DNA of 41,749 nucleotides from Planctomycetota bacterium. GTDB taxonomy: Bacteria; Planctomycetota; UBA8742; UBA2392. This document shows, piece by piece, positions 14,974 to 22,787 of this stretch. Within the stretch, counting starts at the first letter, position 1. Each line of letters starts with the position of its first letter. The position numbers and the translations under genes are program-made. The stretch is from contig JADLFN010000033.1 in NCBI GenBank assembly GCA_020845475.1, positions 1 to 41,749 on the forward strand. The letters are read 5' to 3'. The notes under the pieces are model-generated. The model ran no database searches, was not told the DNA's origin, and was given only the letters and a program-made list of their open reading frames with translations.

Positions 14974-15563
14974 TATCTTTCGATGGGTTCCGGTGGCTTC
15001 ATCGCGCCGGTTGAGTAGCGCACTTCGACTTTCATCTTGGCGAGGTTCTCGTAGGTGCGCACGCGTCTGCGTACCGGCCACCAGTCGTAGAGCAGGATTT
15101 CGAGCGGCCGCCACATCGCCACCCAGCCGATGATCAGCAGGCCTTCCTCTATCACCACCATCCAGCCCTGCTGCTCCGTGAAGCTGCGCAGGATTTCGCG
15201 CGCTCCCATGCAGGCCGCAAGAAACACCAGGCCCACCAGCAGGCTGGCGCGGCCCTGTTGCAGCAGGCGTTTGAGTTCAAGCCGCGCGAGGCTGACGCGG
15301 TAGGTGAAGTAATTCCTGATGGCGTTGCTGACTGTTTCTTCGGGCTTCAATTCGCGCTGAGTTTCGGGCAGGTGCAGCACGAAAGTCAGCGGCGTATCCG
15401 TGGGATACTCGCGCGCCCAGCTTACGATGAATTCCTCGGCGTCCTGGTCGAGGTCTTTTTCGTGAAAGGGTGCCGGGTCAAACGAGTCAAAGAGCTGGTT
15501 GAGCTCCTTGAGTCGCAGTTCGATGCGGCCATCGGCGTAAATCGTGCGCGTGAATTCCGCCAT
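14973..15563 (-). CDS. Membrane protein of unknown function with two TM segments
   Basis: A 196-residue protein from ATG 15563. A longer reading to 15635 runs through an intergenic repeat and is rejected. Residues 1-100 are soluble and acidic, with a PxExxxNAIRNYF helix. Two membrane segments follow at about 109-126 and 138-158, then a short basic tail containing the WWPVRRRVRTYENL motif. This layout (cytoplasmic domain, TM hairpin, basic WWPxRRR tail) is seen in uncharacterised bacterial membrane proteins; no function is known to me. TATTCT lies exactly 6 bases before the ATG and no Shine-Dalgarno sequence is present, so the mRNA is probably leaderless. Confidence 0.75.
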   Translation of the reverse strand: MAEFTRTIYADGRIELRLKELNQLFDSFDPAPFHEKDLDQDAEEFIVSWAREYPTDTPLTFVLHLPETQRELKPEETVSNAIRNYFTYRVSLARLELKRLLQQGRASLLVGLVFLAACMGAREILRSFTEQQGWMVVIEEGLLIIGWVAMWRPLEILLYDWWPVRRRVRTYENLAKMKVEVRYSTGAMKPPEPIER

Positions 15564-15686
15564 AAGCGGAGAATACCGCGCTCGCGGGAACCGGGACAGG
15601 GCTGTGACACCACGAAACGCACTTCGACGCCGCAAAGCGCCGGCCGTTCGGCACGCTCGCGACAGGCAAGCCGGCGCTCTACAAAG

Positions 15687-16784
15687 CTAAACACTAAACC
15701 GGAAGGTAATCACGTCGCCGTCGGCCACCACGTATTCCTTGCCTTCGGTGCGCATGCGGCCCGCTGATTTGGCCTCGAGCTCGCCTTCGTACTGGTCGAA
15801 GTCCTTGAAAGAGATGACTTCGGCGGCGATGAAGCCGCGCTGGAAATCGCTGTGAATTTTGCCGGCGGCCACGGGGGCCGTATCTCCGGCGTGGATGGTC
15901 CAGGCGCGGACTTCTTTGACGCCGGCCGTGAAATAGGTGCGCAGGCCCAGGAGCTGGTAGCCCGCGTTGATCAGATTATCGAGGCCGCTTTGTGCCAGGC
16001 CCAGTCCTTCGAGGAACGTGGCGCGTTCTTCACGCGGCAGCAGGGCGATCTCGCTTTCAATCTTGCCCGAAATGATTACGCAGCCGGCGCCGTGGTCTTT
16101 GGCCCACTTCTGCACGGCTTGGCTGTATTTGTTGCCCTTGGGCAGGTCTTTCTCGTGAACGTTGGCCACGAACAGCACGGGCTTGGCCGTGAGCAGGCGC
16201 ATTTCGTCGATGATGGGCTTGTCGTTTTCGTCGTGCGAAAGCTCGCGCGCCTGGCCGCCCTTATCGAGGTGGTCGCGCACTTTCTTGAGCACGTTGAACT
16301 GGCGCACCGCTTCTTTGTCGCCGCCCTTGGCCAGCTTTTCGACGCGCTGCATGCGGGCATCGAGGTTTTCCATGTCCTTGATCGCGAGCTCGGCTTCGAT
16401 GACCTCGATGTCGCGCAGCGGGTCAACGGATTCCATGACGTGGATGATGTCGCCGTCGTCAAAGCAGCGCACGATATGGGCAATGGCGTCGACTTCGCGG
16501 ATATGCAGCAGGAACTTGTTGCCAAGCCCCGCGTTGTCAGCGGCCCCCTTGACGAGGCCCGCAATGTCCACGAACTGCATCATCGTGGGCTGCACTTTCT
16601 GCGGTTTGACAATCGCAACGAGGCGTTCGATGCGCGAGTCAGGCACGGGCACCATGCCCACGTTGGGCTCGATCGTGCAGAACGGATAATTGGCCGCCGC
16701 CGCCTGCTCAGAGGCGGTAATGGCGTTGAAGATGGTCGATTTGCCGACGTTAGGCAGGCCGACGATGCCGCATTTGAAACCCAT
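15687..16784 (-). CDS. ychF: Ribosome-binding ATPase YchF (OLA1 family)
   Basis: A 365-residue Obg-like P-loop protein of standard length. Walker A is GLPNVGKST (residues 8-16) and switch/Walker B is DIAGLVKGA (68-76), the signature of YchF. The base-recognition motif is replaced by the family-typical NVHEKD form. The C-terminal TGS-like domain ends in [12 protein letters not shown]. YchF binds ribosomes and prefers ATP, and has a role in stress and translation quality. A mobile-looking four-helix-bundle gene with inverted repeats sits only 11 bases upstream of its start codon, so its promoter or leader has probably been displaced or replaced. Confidence 0.97.
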   Translation of the reverse strand: MGFKCGIVGLPNVGKSTIFNAITASEQAAAANYPFCTIEPNVGMVPVPDSRIERLVAIVKPQKVQPTMMQFVDIAGLVKGAADNAGLGNKFLLHIREVDAIAHIVRCFDDGDIIHVMESVDPLRDIEVIEAELAIKDMENLDARMQRVEKLAKGGDKEAVRQFNVLKKVRDHLDKGGQARELSHDENDKPIIDEMRLLTAKPVLFVANVHEKDLPKGNKYSQAVQKWAKDHGAGCVIISGKIESEIALLPREERATFLEGLGLAQSGLDNLINAGYQLLGLRTYFTAGVKEVRAWTIHAGDTAPVAAGKIHSDFQRGFIAAEVISFKDFDQYEGELEAKSAGRMRTEGKEYVVADGDVITFRFSV

Positions 16785-16795
16785 GGTCGAAGTCA

Positions 16796-17268
16796 GAGGT
16801 CAGAGGTCAGAGGTCAGAAGTTTTTCTTGCTCTCATGCGGGTTCGCGAGGCCTTTTGCACGCTTCTTTGTCTTCACAACAATGGTTACCAGTATCCGAAT
16901 CACCTCATCTACTTCTTTTCTAAGCGGGTTGAGGCGTCTGCCATCAACGAGACGCGCGTCTGCAAGCAAGTCGAGCCAGTACGCCGTTTCGCGTGCCTCT
17001 TTGAGAGCGATTTGGTTTTTGTGAACGAAATCGGCATCACTCTCACCGGAACGCGATTCGTGAACACACGCCCCGATAGATGTCCCGGAACGAACAAGCT
17101 GGTCAGCAATCCGCCGCGCTGAACGACCGATCCCATCTAGGTAGTCACACAGTTTGACTACCCGAACAGCAAGCGCTCGTGTGCGCCCCACGATATCCGG
17201 CCGTGAATCAGATTGATCAGAGTTCGAAGCCATCAGCGGTTTCCTTCTGACCTCTGACCTCTGACCTC
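16796..17268. mobile_element. Putative mobile element: four-helix-bundle gene in 25-bp inverted repeats
   Basis: Perfect 25-bp inverted repeats at 16796-16820 and 17244-17268 are made of GTCAGAG units (period 7; four copies on the left if the adjoining bases are included). They enclose one gene on the minus strand. The right repeat touches the stop codon of the cyclophilin gene and the left one lies 11 bases from the ychF start. The enclosed gene's stop codon is inside the left repeat. The outer flanks show no obvious target duplication. This is an inferred transposable unit; no transposase is present, so movement in trans or by recombination would be required. Confidence 0.6.
16814..17233 (-). 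CDS. Four-helix-bundle protein of the 23S rRNA intervening-sequence family
   Basis: A 139-residue protein. The family signature is clear: an RTRALAVRVV first helix, a QLVRSGTSIGACVHES turn, a DFVHKNQIALKEARET helix with WL.LL, and a basic C-terminal helix. Members were first found inside intervening sequences of bacterial 23S rRNA and are structurally related to the Avd accessory protein of diversity-generating retroelements. Their biochemical role is unresolved. The gene starts at ATG 17233 behind AGAAGGA, which lies partly in the right inverted repeat. The first ten residues are Ser/Asp-rich. No reverse transcriptase or variable-repeat region is nearby, so it is not part of a visible retroelement. 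Confidence 0.9.
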   Translation of the reverse strand: MASNSDQSDSRPDIVGRTRALAVRVVKLCDYLDGIGRSARRIADQLVRSGTSIGACVHESRSGESDADFVHKNQIALKEARETAYWLDLLADARLVDGRRLNPLRKEVDEVIRILVTIVVKTKKRAKGLANPHESKKNF

Positions 17269-19167
17269 CTACTTCTTCTCTTCGTCCTTGGGCGGATCGA
17301 CCTTTTTCTTCTTCTCGTAGCTGCCCTTGTCTTTGTACTTCACTTCGGGCAGGTACTCGCCTTGGCGCTTGCGGATGACCTTGATGCTCTTGATCTTGTC
17401 GTTGGCCTTGACGTCTTCCAAAAGCTCAATGCCTTCGAGCACGCGGCCAAACACGCAGTAGGGCGAGTTCTTCTTGTCCCACTCGGGGTAGTCTTTGAGG
17501 TTCACAAAGAATTCTGTGGAAGCGCTGTTGAGCGGATCCTTGTGTGTCGAAGGGCCTTCGCGAGCCAGGGCCAGCGTTCCACGGCGATTCTTTAAGCCAG
17601 CGGCGTCATACTTTGGGTTTTCGACGGCTTCGTTCTTGATCGTGTAGCTCTTGTAGTCGGCCGGCATGCTTCTTTCGCGGCCGCCCTGCACAATACGCGC
17701 GGCCTGCCCCTGCCTTAGAATCTCAATCAGTCCTTTGCCGGTACCTTCCACGCGATAAAACGAGGCATCCTTGTTGTAGAATTTCTCCTCGACCAGGCTG
17801 ACAAAGTTGTGAACTGAATTCGGGCACACATCCTCAAACAGCTCGATCAGCACATCGCCGCCTTCGAGCTCGATTACAACCAGCGGGTTTTCCTTGTCCA
17901 CGACTTCCAGCGTCAGCTCGTTGAAACGCAGGGGCTTGGGCGGCTCGTCGCGCTTGATGGTGGGCAGCGGCCAGCCGTCGTAGAACACCTTGGGCAGGTA
18001 GGTTGTGCCTTCGCGCTTCTGCTCCACGTAGGTGTAGTAGATCTTGGCGCCGTCGAGGCGGGCGACAGTTTCAAGCTGGGCCTTCACGGCATTGGCGTCG
18101 CCTGCGAGCTGACCCAGGGGCGCAAAGCGGTTGCGCAGCGCCCACGAAGGCTCCACGACCACAAAGAATTCGCTGCGCGCACGTGTGCCGTCTTCAGGGT
18201 CGCGTGTGAAGGCGATGGTGCCGGCGGCGAAGTCGCGGGCGGTGTCGCCCTCGTATTCAATGGTGTAAGGGTTCTTCTTGGGTGCGGTGTCGGCCTTTTC
18301 GTCCTTTTCCTGCCCGGTGGGCTTTTCGAGCTTCACGCCCTTGGGACGTCCCTGTTCCCCGGCCTTGATCAGTGTGGAAAAGCGGTAATCCGGGGAGGGG
18401 CTGAACTTGTTTGAGAACTCCAGCGTGTCGAAATCGGTGCGGTCGAAGTAGCCCTCATCCACGAGACTGACCAGGTTCTTGACCGCATTGGGCGCACCCT
18501 CTTCGAACAACTCAAAGCGCAGCGTGCCAGCACTGGTCACGAAAACCACGATCGGGTTGAGCGGCGCTTTGACCGTCCTGGCTGAAGGCTTTTCCGCTTT
18601 GCTGTCCTTGCTCCAGGGCAGCGTAGCCGCGCTTTCTTTGAGGAACTTCAGGTCGTCGGCGAGGCGTGCCTTGAGGGCCTTGATGTGTGTGGCCTGGGCC
18701 TCGAGACCTTCGGTGTCCGCGTGTTTTTCAAGGTAGGCGTCACAGAGCTTGATCGTGCTTTCCAGTTCTTCGGCTTTGTACGGCTTGGCGAGGAGTTCGC
18801 TGGCGCGCGCGGCCCAGCGATACTGCGTGTAAGCGAGCAGCTTCTGGTCGCCGTCCTTTTCGATGTCGGCGAGTGTGGTTTCGAATTTATCTTTGAGCGT
18901 GGCGAGCTTGGTTTCCGCGGCCGCGGCATCAATCTGCTTGCGAAGCTTGTCGGAGCTTTCGCCCTGCATGTTGTGGGAGAACCACCAGACAAAAATGCCC
19001 ACGATGACCAGCACAATAACGGGGGCGATGATCTTCCCGTTGGACTGCAGGAACTTGCTGGCGCTTTCCACGAATACGGCGCCGCCGCCCATGCCGGTGC
19101 GCGGGATCAAGTCACGGTTTTTGTCGGCTGAGGCTGAGGTTCCCTGGCGGTATTTGGCTTGAGACAT
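17269..19167 (-). CDS. Membrane-anchored protein with two cyclophilin domains
   Basis: A 632-residue protein from ATG 19167, with GGAAG upstream. Residues 46-64 form one membrane anchor. Residues 75-190 are helical and charged, probably a stalk. The first cyclophilin-like domain (about 195-350) starts VFVTSAGTLRFELFEE. The second (about 445-600) carries DVLIELFEDVCPNSVHNFV and FGRVLEGIELLEDV. Cyclophilins isomerise prolyl peptide bonds. In both domains several active-site residues of human cyclophilin A are not apparent, so catalysis is uncertain and a chaperone role is possible. The protein probably faces the periplasm. The C-terminus is a Lys/Glu/Asp tail. It is driven by the promoter at 19233-19261. 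Confidence 0.88.
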   Translation of the reverse strand: MSQAKYRQGTSASADKNRDLIPRTGMGGGAVFVESASKFLQSNGKIIAPVIVLVIVGIFVWWFSHNMQGESSDKLRKQIDAAAAETKLATLKDKFETTLADIEKDGDQKLLAYTQYRWAARASELLAKPYKAEELESTIKLCDAYLEKHADTEGLEAQATHIKALKARLADDLKFLKESAATLPWSKDSKAEKPSARTVKAPLNPIVVFVTSAGTLRFELFEEGAPNAVKNLVSLVDEGYFDRTDFDTLEFSNKFSPSPDYRFSTLIKAGEQGRPKGVKLEKPTGQEKDEKADTAPKKNPYTIEYEGDTARDFAAGTIAFTRDPEDGTRARSEFFVVVEPSWALRNRFAPLGQLAGDANAVKAQLETVARLDGAKIYYTYVEQKREGTTYLPKVFYDGWPLPTIKRDEPPKPLRFNELTLEVVDKENPLVVIELEGGDVLIELFEDVCPNSVHNFVSLVEEKFYNKDASFYRVEGTGKGLIEILRQGQAARIVQGGRERSMPADYKSYTIKNEAVENPKYDAAGLKNRRGTLALAREGPSTHKDPLNSASTEFFVNLKDYPEWDKKNSPYCVFGRVLEGIELLEDVKANDKIKSIKVIRKRQGEYLPEVKYKDKGSYEKKKKVDPPKDEEKK

Positions 19168-19232
19168 CGAAGCTTCCGTAAAAGTAATCACTCGCGCCGC
19201 AAGCGACGCACAAAGTCCAAAAGAGGGGGCGG

Positions 19233-19261
19233 ACTATAGCACGGAGCTTTGGGGGTTCCAA
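19233..19261 (-). promoter_or_regulatory. Promoter of the double-cyclophilin gene
   Basis: TTGGAA (19261-19256), 17 bases, TATAGT (19238-19233) on the minus strand. The leader would be about 60 bases, and the gene has a recognisable GGAAG ribosome-binding site, consistent with a led transcript. Confidence 0.55.
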
Positions 19262-19288
19262 CGGGGCGAAAACGGGTTGAAAACAAAT

Positions 19289-19485
19289 CCACCACGGAGC
19301 GCACGGAGAAAGTATTTTAGCTCAAGAGCAACAGCCACTGCGATCCACAGATGGCGCAGATTACACAGATGAAGACTATCCGTTTGTCCTCATCAGCGGA
19401 CATCTCCGTCACCTGTGGATAGGTTTTGCCTCTTGAGTCCCCGGCCTGTGCTTTTCTCCGTGGCCCCTGCGACTCTGTGGCGGAT
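19289..19485. repeat. Nested inverted-repeat element C
   Basis: An imperfect outer pair (CACGGAGAAAG near 19302 and CTTTTCTCCGTG near 19451), a middle pair CTCAAGAG (19321-19328) / CTCTTGAG (19430-19437), and an inner pair ATCCACAGATG (19343-19353) / CACCTGTGGAT (19410-19420). It is related in text to element B. It fills most of the 343-base gap before the PhnP-like gene, and no gene is seen within it. Confidence 0.75.
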
Positions 19486-19510
19486 TGGCTTTCGCTGCTA
19501 TCCTGTGCCC

Positions 19511-20350
19511 ATGCGCGTGGAAATTGAAATCCTGGGCAGCGGCACATCGGCGGGCGTGCCGATGATCGGCTGCGACTGCTGGGTGTGCCGCAGCGAAAAC
19601 CCGCGCAACAAACGCCTGCGCGCGAGCGTGCTGTTCCGCGTGGATGGCCGGGTGTTTCTGGTTGATGTCACGCCCGATTTCCGGCTGCAGGCGCTGCGCA
19701 GCGGTTTTTCACAGGTCGATGCCGTGCTCGTCACGCACAGTCACGCCGACCACGTGCACGGCCTGGACGACCTGCGTGCCATTTACTGGGGCGGCGGTCG
19801 CAAACCCATTGACCTCTATGGCTACCCGGAAACGGTCGCTTCGATCCGTGCTACGTTCGCCTACATCTTTGACGAGGACTACGAGTACAAGGGCATCGCG
19901 AAGATCGACACGCACACGTTCGAGCACGAGCCCTTCACGGTGGCCGGCATCAAGGTAACGCCCATTCCCGTGGTGCACGGCAACATGCGCGTGGCCGGGT
20001 TTCGCATCGGCGATGCCGCTTACATCACGGACACGAACCTCGTGCCCGAAAGCAGCATCGAATTGCTCAAGGGCGTGAAGCTGCTCGTGCTCGACGCGCT
20101 GCGCCGCACGCCTCACCCCACGCACATGAGCCTGCCGCAGGCGCTTGAAGTCGCGCGCGCGGCTGCAGTAAGCCGCGTGTTCTTCACGCACATCAATCAC
20201 GACATCGAGCACGAGAGCATCAACAAGACAATGCCCGAGTTCGCCAGGCTAGGCTACGACATGCTGCGTGCCAGCGTGGAAGAGGATGGCAGCGTGAAGG
20301 TGCACGAGATCGAGCCCAGCGGTTTGCCGCCGATCATCGCTTCGCGATGA
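19511..20350 (+). CDS. PhnP-like metallo-beta-lactamase-fold phosphodiesterase
   Basis: A 279-residue hydrolase. It opens with LGSGTSAGVPMIGCDCWVC, the PhnP-type structural zinc cluster (Cys21, Cys23, Cys26). The metal site THSHADHVHG begins near residue 75. Later His residues come from VVHGN and THINHD. PhnP cleaves cyclic phosphoribose phosphates; relatives with this Cys motif occur outside phosphonate operons, and no phn genes are present here, so the substrate is open. The ATG at 19511 is chosen because a longer frame begins in repeat element C. TATCCT sits exactly 6 bases before the start, suggesting a leaderless mRNA. Confidence 0.9.
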   Translation: MRVEIEILGSGTSAGVPMIGCDCWVCRSENPRNKRLRASVLFRVDGRVFLVDVTPDFRLQALRSGFSQVDAVLVTHSHADHVHGLDDLRAIYWGGGRKPIDLYGYPETVASIRATFAYIFDEDYEYKGIAKIDTHTFEHEPFTVAGIKVTPIPVVHGNMRVAGFRIGDAAYITDTNLVPESSIELLKGVKLLVLDALRRTPHPTHMSLPQALEVARAAAVSRVFFTHINHDIEHESINKTMPEFARLGYDMLRASVEEDGSVKVHEIEPSGLPPIIASR

Positions 20351-20356
20351 ATCGGC

Positions 20357-20445
20357 TTGAGAGATGGAGAGTTGGCAATGGCACAGTGACGGAGTCCGGA
20401 TTCGCCGTTGCGATCTCTCAAACTCTCCAACAACTCCATCTCTCC
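20357..20445. repeat. Palindromic element E (GAGAGATGGAG type)
   Basis: GAGAGATGGAGAGTTG (20359-20374) is mirrored by CAACTCCATCTCTC (20431-20444) and by CTCTCAAACTCTCC just before. The arms have a repeat period near 8. It lies between the PhnP-like gene and queD and is the same family as element F at 21769-21846. Confidence 0.7.
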
Positions 20446-20501
20446 GCGCTCCTTCTCCAAGGCCTCGCATACATCGCACAGGCTGCTAACCTCCAAGCGC
20501 C

Positions 20502-20864
20502 ATGGACATCGCCAAGACCTTTACATTCGAATCCGCGCACCTGCTGCCGAACCTGCCGGACGACCACAAGTGCAAGCGCCTGCACGGGCACTCATTCCGC
20601 GTCGAGATTATCTGCCGCGGCGAGCTGCACCCGCAACTGGGCTGGGTGATCGACTTCGACGACATCTCTAAAATCGTCAAGCCCATCATCGACGGCGAGC
20701 TTGACCACCGCTACCTGAATGACATCAAGGGCCTGGAAAATCCCACGAGCGAGAAAATCGCGCTCTGGCTGTGGAACAAAGTGAAACCTCACTTGCCGCA
20801 GCTGTACAAAATCGTCATGCACGAAACGTGCACGGCGCGGGCGGAGCTGTGCCCGTTCCCTTAA
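20502..20864 (+). CDS. queD: 6-carboxytetrahydropterin synthase QueD / PTPS family
   Basis: A 120-residue protein of typical family length. Zinc is bound by His13 (ESAH) and by His28 and His30 (LHGHSF). Cys24 (DDHKCKRLHGH) is the catalytic nucleophile. The LDHRYLND motif and the PTSEKIALWLW segment give the rest of the active site, and ETCTARAE closes it. QueD converts dihydroneopterin triphosphate to 6-carboxytetrahydropterin for queuosine (7-deazaguanine) synthesis. The other queuosine genes are not in this window. The ATG at 20502 gives an exact family N-terminus. A TAACCT hexamer lies 9 bases upstream, and no Shine-Dalgarno sequence is apparent. Confidence 0.93.
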   Translation: MDIAKTFTFESAHLLPNLPDDHKCKRLHGHSFRVEIICRGELHPQLGWVIDFDDISKIVKPIIDGELDHRYLNDIKGLENPTSEKIALWLWNKVKPHLPQLYKIVMHETCTARAELCPFP

Positions 20865-20884
20865 GTCGCGGCTCGCCTGTCGCC

Positions 20885-20915
20885 GCTCGCGTTTCGCGAA
20901 CAGCAAACCGCGAGC
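20885..20915. terminator. Hairpin between convergent queD and STAS genes
   Basis: GCTCGCGTTT pairs with AAACCGCGAGC with one bulge. It sits between two converging gene ends and has no T-tract, so it could be a weak terminator or another dispersed palindrome. Confidence 0.35.
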
Positions 20916-20929
20916 AGCGAACCACGAAA

Positions 20930-21436
20930 CTACGCCGCTTCCTTCATTGGCTCAATGCGGATCGACTCAGGGAATTCATCCTCTACGACGATCACCAGCG
21001 GGTCGTCCATGTCTGCTGCTTGCGATGTTGGCAGCGCAGCAGCGCGGGTGCTCAGCGCGTCGATCATTGAGCTCAGCCCGTAGAACCGAAATGCGTTCAC
21101 CAGGCTTTCGCTTGGATCCATGAAATACAGGCGCGTTCCGGCCTCCTGGCAGGCCATGGCGAATTCGAGCACCGCGGCTACAGCCGCGCCATCGGCGAAC
21201 TCCACTTTGTCGCACTTGAGGCCAATCACGCGTCGCGGCTTTGCCAGCAGTGCAAATAGCGCCTTGCGGAGGGTGGAGGCGTTCTTGAAGCTGAGTCGTC
21301 CGCGCATGGTCTCGCCTTCCTGCATTGAGCCGCACCATGATTGGGTTTTCATGGCGATCGGTTCCAGCGTGCGGGCAAAGGCCTCATCGACGTGGCGCAA
21401 GGTGCGCGAGAGAGATTGAGTGAGGCGGCGAACCAT
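20930..21436 (-). CDS. STAS-domain protein (anti-sigma factor antagonist-like)
   Basis: A 168-residue protein. ATG 21436 is preceded by a strong GGAGG with 7-8 bases spacing; this decides the start over the longer frame to 21589. Residues about 38-130 follow the STAS layout: MRGRLSFKN, a helix, VIGLKCDKVEFADGAAVAAVLEF (where SpoIIAA has D-S-S-G) and RLYFMDPSESLVNAFRFYGLSSMI. The phosphorylatable Ser of SpoIIAA is replaced by Asp-Gly at this place, so regulation by a switch kinase is doubtful. An acidic tail follows (VVEDEFPESIRIEP). It may act in partner switching or in a STAS-based sensor; no kinase or phosphatase partner is adjacent. Confidence 0.7.
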   Translation of the reverse strand: MVRRLTQSLSRTLRHVDEAFARTLEPIAMKTQSWCGSMQEGETMRGRLSFKNASTLRKALFALLAKPRRVIGLKCDKVEFADGAAVAAVLEFAMACQEAGTRLYFMDPSESLVNAFRFYGLSSMIDALSTRAAALPTSQAADMDDPLVIVVEDEFPESIRIEPMKEAA

Positions 21437-21639
21437 GGGGAATCCTCCATGTCGGACATCGACATTTCGGACTGGGGCACCCCTGAAAAAATATTTTTTG
21501 AAAAATGGCTTGCGTGACAATACCGTGACAATCGTGGGGTATCTTACTCCTACCACTGAGCAGCACTTGACAACCCGTGATGTACCCAAGTTTTGGCTCT
21601 CCCAATGTGTGATTTCCTTTAAGGGGGGGAATTCACAAG

Positions 21640-21760
21640 GGAGGGCAGTGGTGCGCAGGCGCGCGGGATCGGGACTTTAGGTTTTAAGGGGGCCTAGAGT
21701 TATCTCTGCTCGCCTGCGTTTCTGAGCCGCCTCGGACTTCGGTCCGGGGCGGCTTTCTTT
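21640..21760 (+). ncRNA. Candidate structured RNA ending in a UUCG-loop terminator
   Basis: Upstream of infC and its promoter, CGCAGGCG (21654-21661) pairs perfectly with CGCCTGCG (21711-21718), enclosing a G-rich segment. A textbook intrinsic terminator follows directly (21726-21760). No ORF of note uses the region. It is either a small RNA or an attenuated leader made from an upstream promoter. I do not recognise the family. Confidence 0.35.
21726..21760 (+). terminator. Intrinsic terminator with UUCG tetraloop
   Basis: The stem GCCGCCTCGGAC / GTCCGGGGCGGC (12 bp, one G-U pair) closes a TTCG loop and is followed by TTTCTTT. No annotated plus-strand gene ends just before it (queD ends 860 bases upstream), so it implies a separate transcript. 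Confidence 0.8.
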
Positions 21761-21768
21761 AACTTCGC

Positions 21769-21846
21769 TGAGAGATTGAGTGTTTGAGAGGTGGAAAGTT
21801 CGGCGGGCCACCGCCTTTGCAATCTCTCAATCACTCAATTTCTCCA
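21769..21846. repeat. Palindromic element F (GAGAGATTGAG type)
   Basis: The left arm begins GAGAGATTGAGTGTTTGAGA at 21770. The right arm near 21820-21845 reads CAATCTCTCAATCACTCAAT, its approximate reverse complement, with a period of 8. It is the same family as element E. Confidence 0.75.
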
Positions 21847-21869
21847 TCTCACAGCTTCGCACCCACCCG

Positions 21870-21897
21870 TTGCGCCCTCTCCTTCCGTTGCTATCCT
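21870..21897 (+). promoter_or_regulatory. Promoter candidate of the infC-rpmI-rplT operon
   Basis: TTGCGC (21870-21875), 16 bases, TATCCT (21892-21897). The start would be near 21904, with a leader of about 40 bases ending in GGAAGCAC before ATG 21944. Confidence 0.5.
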
Positions 21898-21943
21898 TCT
21901 CCGCCCTTGGCCAGAATCTGGCCGTCGTTTCAAGCGGAAGCAC

Positions 21944-22687
21944 ATGAGACCCAAGCGTCGCCCTGGCGGCCCTGAGCCGCGCGGAAACTCTGACGACCTT
22001 CGCGTCAACGAACGCATTCGCATTCCTCGCGTGCTGCTGATCGACCATTTGGGCGAACAGCGCGGCATTATCGCGACCGAAGAAGCCATGAAAATCGCGC
22101 AGGAAGCGGGCCTCGACCTCGTTGAGGTCAGCCCGCAGGCGCGCCCGCCCGTATGCCGCATCATGAATTACGGGCAGTACAAATATCAGTTGAAGAAGAA
22201 GGCCAAGGGCCATAAGGCGCACCAGGCCAAAGTGAAAGAGATTCGTCTGCACCCGGCCACGGGCGAACACGACATTGAAGTGCGCCTGCGCCAGGCCAAG
22301 GGCTTTCTGGATCACGGCGACAAAGTGCTGGTGGCCGTGTGGTTCAAGGGCCGCGAAGTGCAGCACCGCGAGCGCGGTGAAGTGTTGTGCAACCGCTTCA
22401 TCGAAGAGCTTGCGCTCTCGAGCAAAGTTGAAAAAGGCGTTTCGCTCGATGGCAAGCGCATGAGCATTTTGCTCGCGCCGCTGACCAAAGATGAAGCCCG
22501 CGCCAAAGCCAAGCAGCTGGAGCAGAAAGCCGCGCAGCCGCAGGTGGCGCCGCTGCCCAAGCCGAACGTGCCGGTGGCGCCGTTGAGGCCCGCGCCGCCG
22601 CCGCCGCCGAGGCCCGGCCACAGTGCGCCGGCTCCAACAACGCCCAACACAACAGGAACGCCGCAAGGCACAGGCGGCACGAAGTAA
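21944..22687 (+). CDS. infC: Translation initiation factor IF-3 with Pro-rich tail
   Basis: A 247-residue IF-3. The N-domain motif NERIRIPRVLLIDHLGEQ and the linker and C-domain motifs (YGQYKYQLKKKAK, KEIRLHPATGEHDIEVRL, FLDHGDKVLVAVWFKGRE) are all intact. IF-3 binds the 30S subunit and keeps start-codon choice accurate. The usual length is about 180; the extra 70 residues are a Pro/Ala-rich tail after KQLEQKAAQ. The ATG at 21944 is chosen because it is preceded by GGAAG and the longer frame runs through repeat element F. Unlike E. coli infC, it uses ATG rather than AUU. It is the first gene of the infC-rpmI-rplT operon. Confidence 0.96.
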   Translation: MRPKRRPGGPEPRGNSDDLRVNERIRIPRVLLIDHLGEQRGIIATEEAMKIAQEAGLDLVEVSPQARPPVCRIMNYGQYKYQLKKKAKGHKAHQAKVKEIRLHPATGEHDIEVRLRQAKGFLDHGDKVLVAVWFKGREVQHRERGEVLCNRFIEELALSSKVEKGVSLDGKRMSILLAPLTKDEARAKAKQLEQKAAQPQVAPLPKPNVPVAPLRPAPPPPPRPGHSAPAPTTPNTTGTPQGTGGTK

Positions 22688-22787
22688 GCAGTGATTTGCG
22701 TTCAGAGGTCAGGCGAGTTTCCCGGTTTCAAGTTGGACGTTGTGTCCACCCGGCGAAATTCCCCAGAGCAGTGAAAGAGAAGAAGCC

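Noticed and set aside
15852..17024. A long plus-strand frame over ychF and the four-helix-bundle gene
   Set aside because: It crosses two genes with unmistakable families on the other strand and has no ribosome-binding site.
16796..17268. Diversity-generating retroelement (Avd-like gene)
   Set aside because: No reverse transcriptase, template repeat or variable repeat is present nearby; only the four-helix-bundle gene is found.
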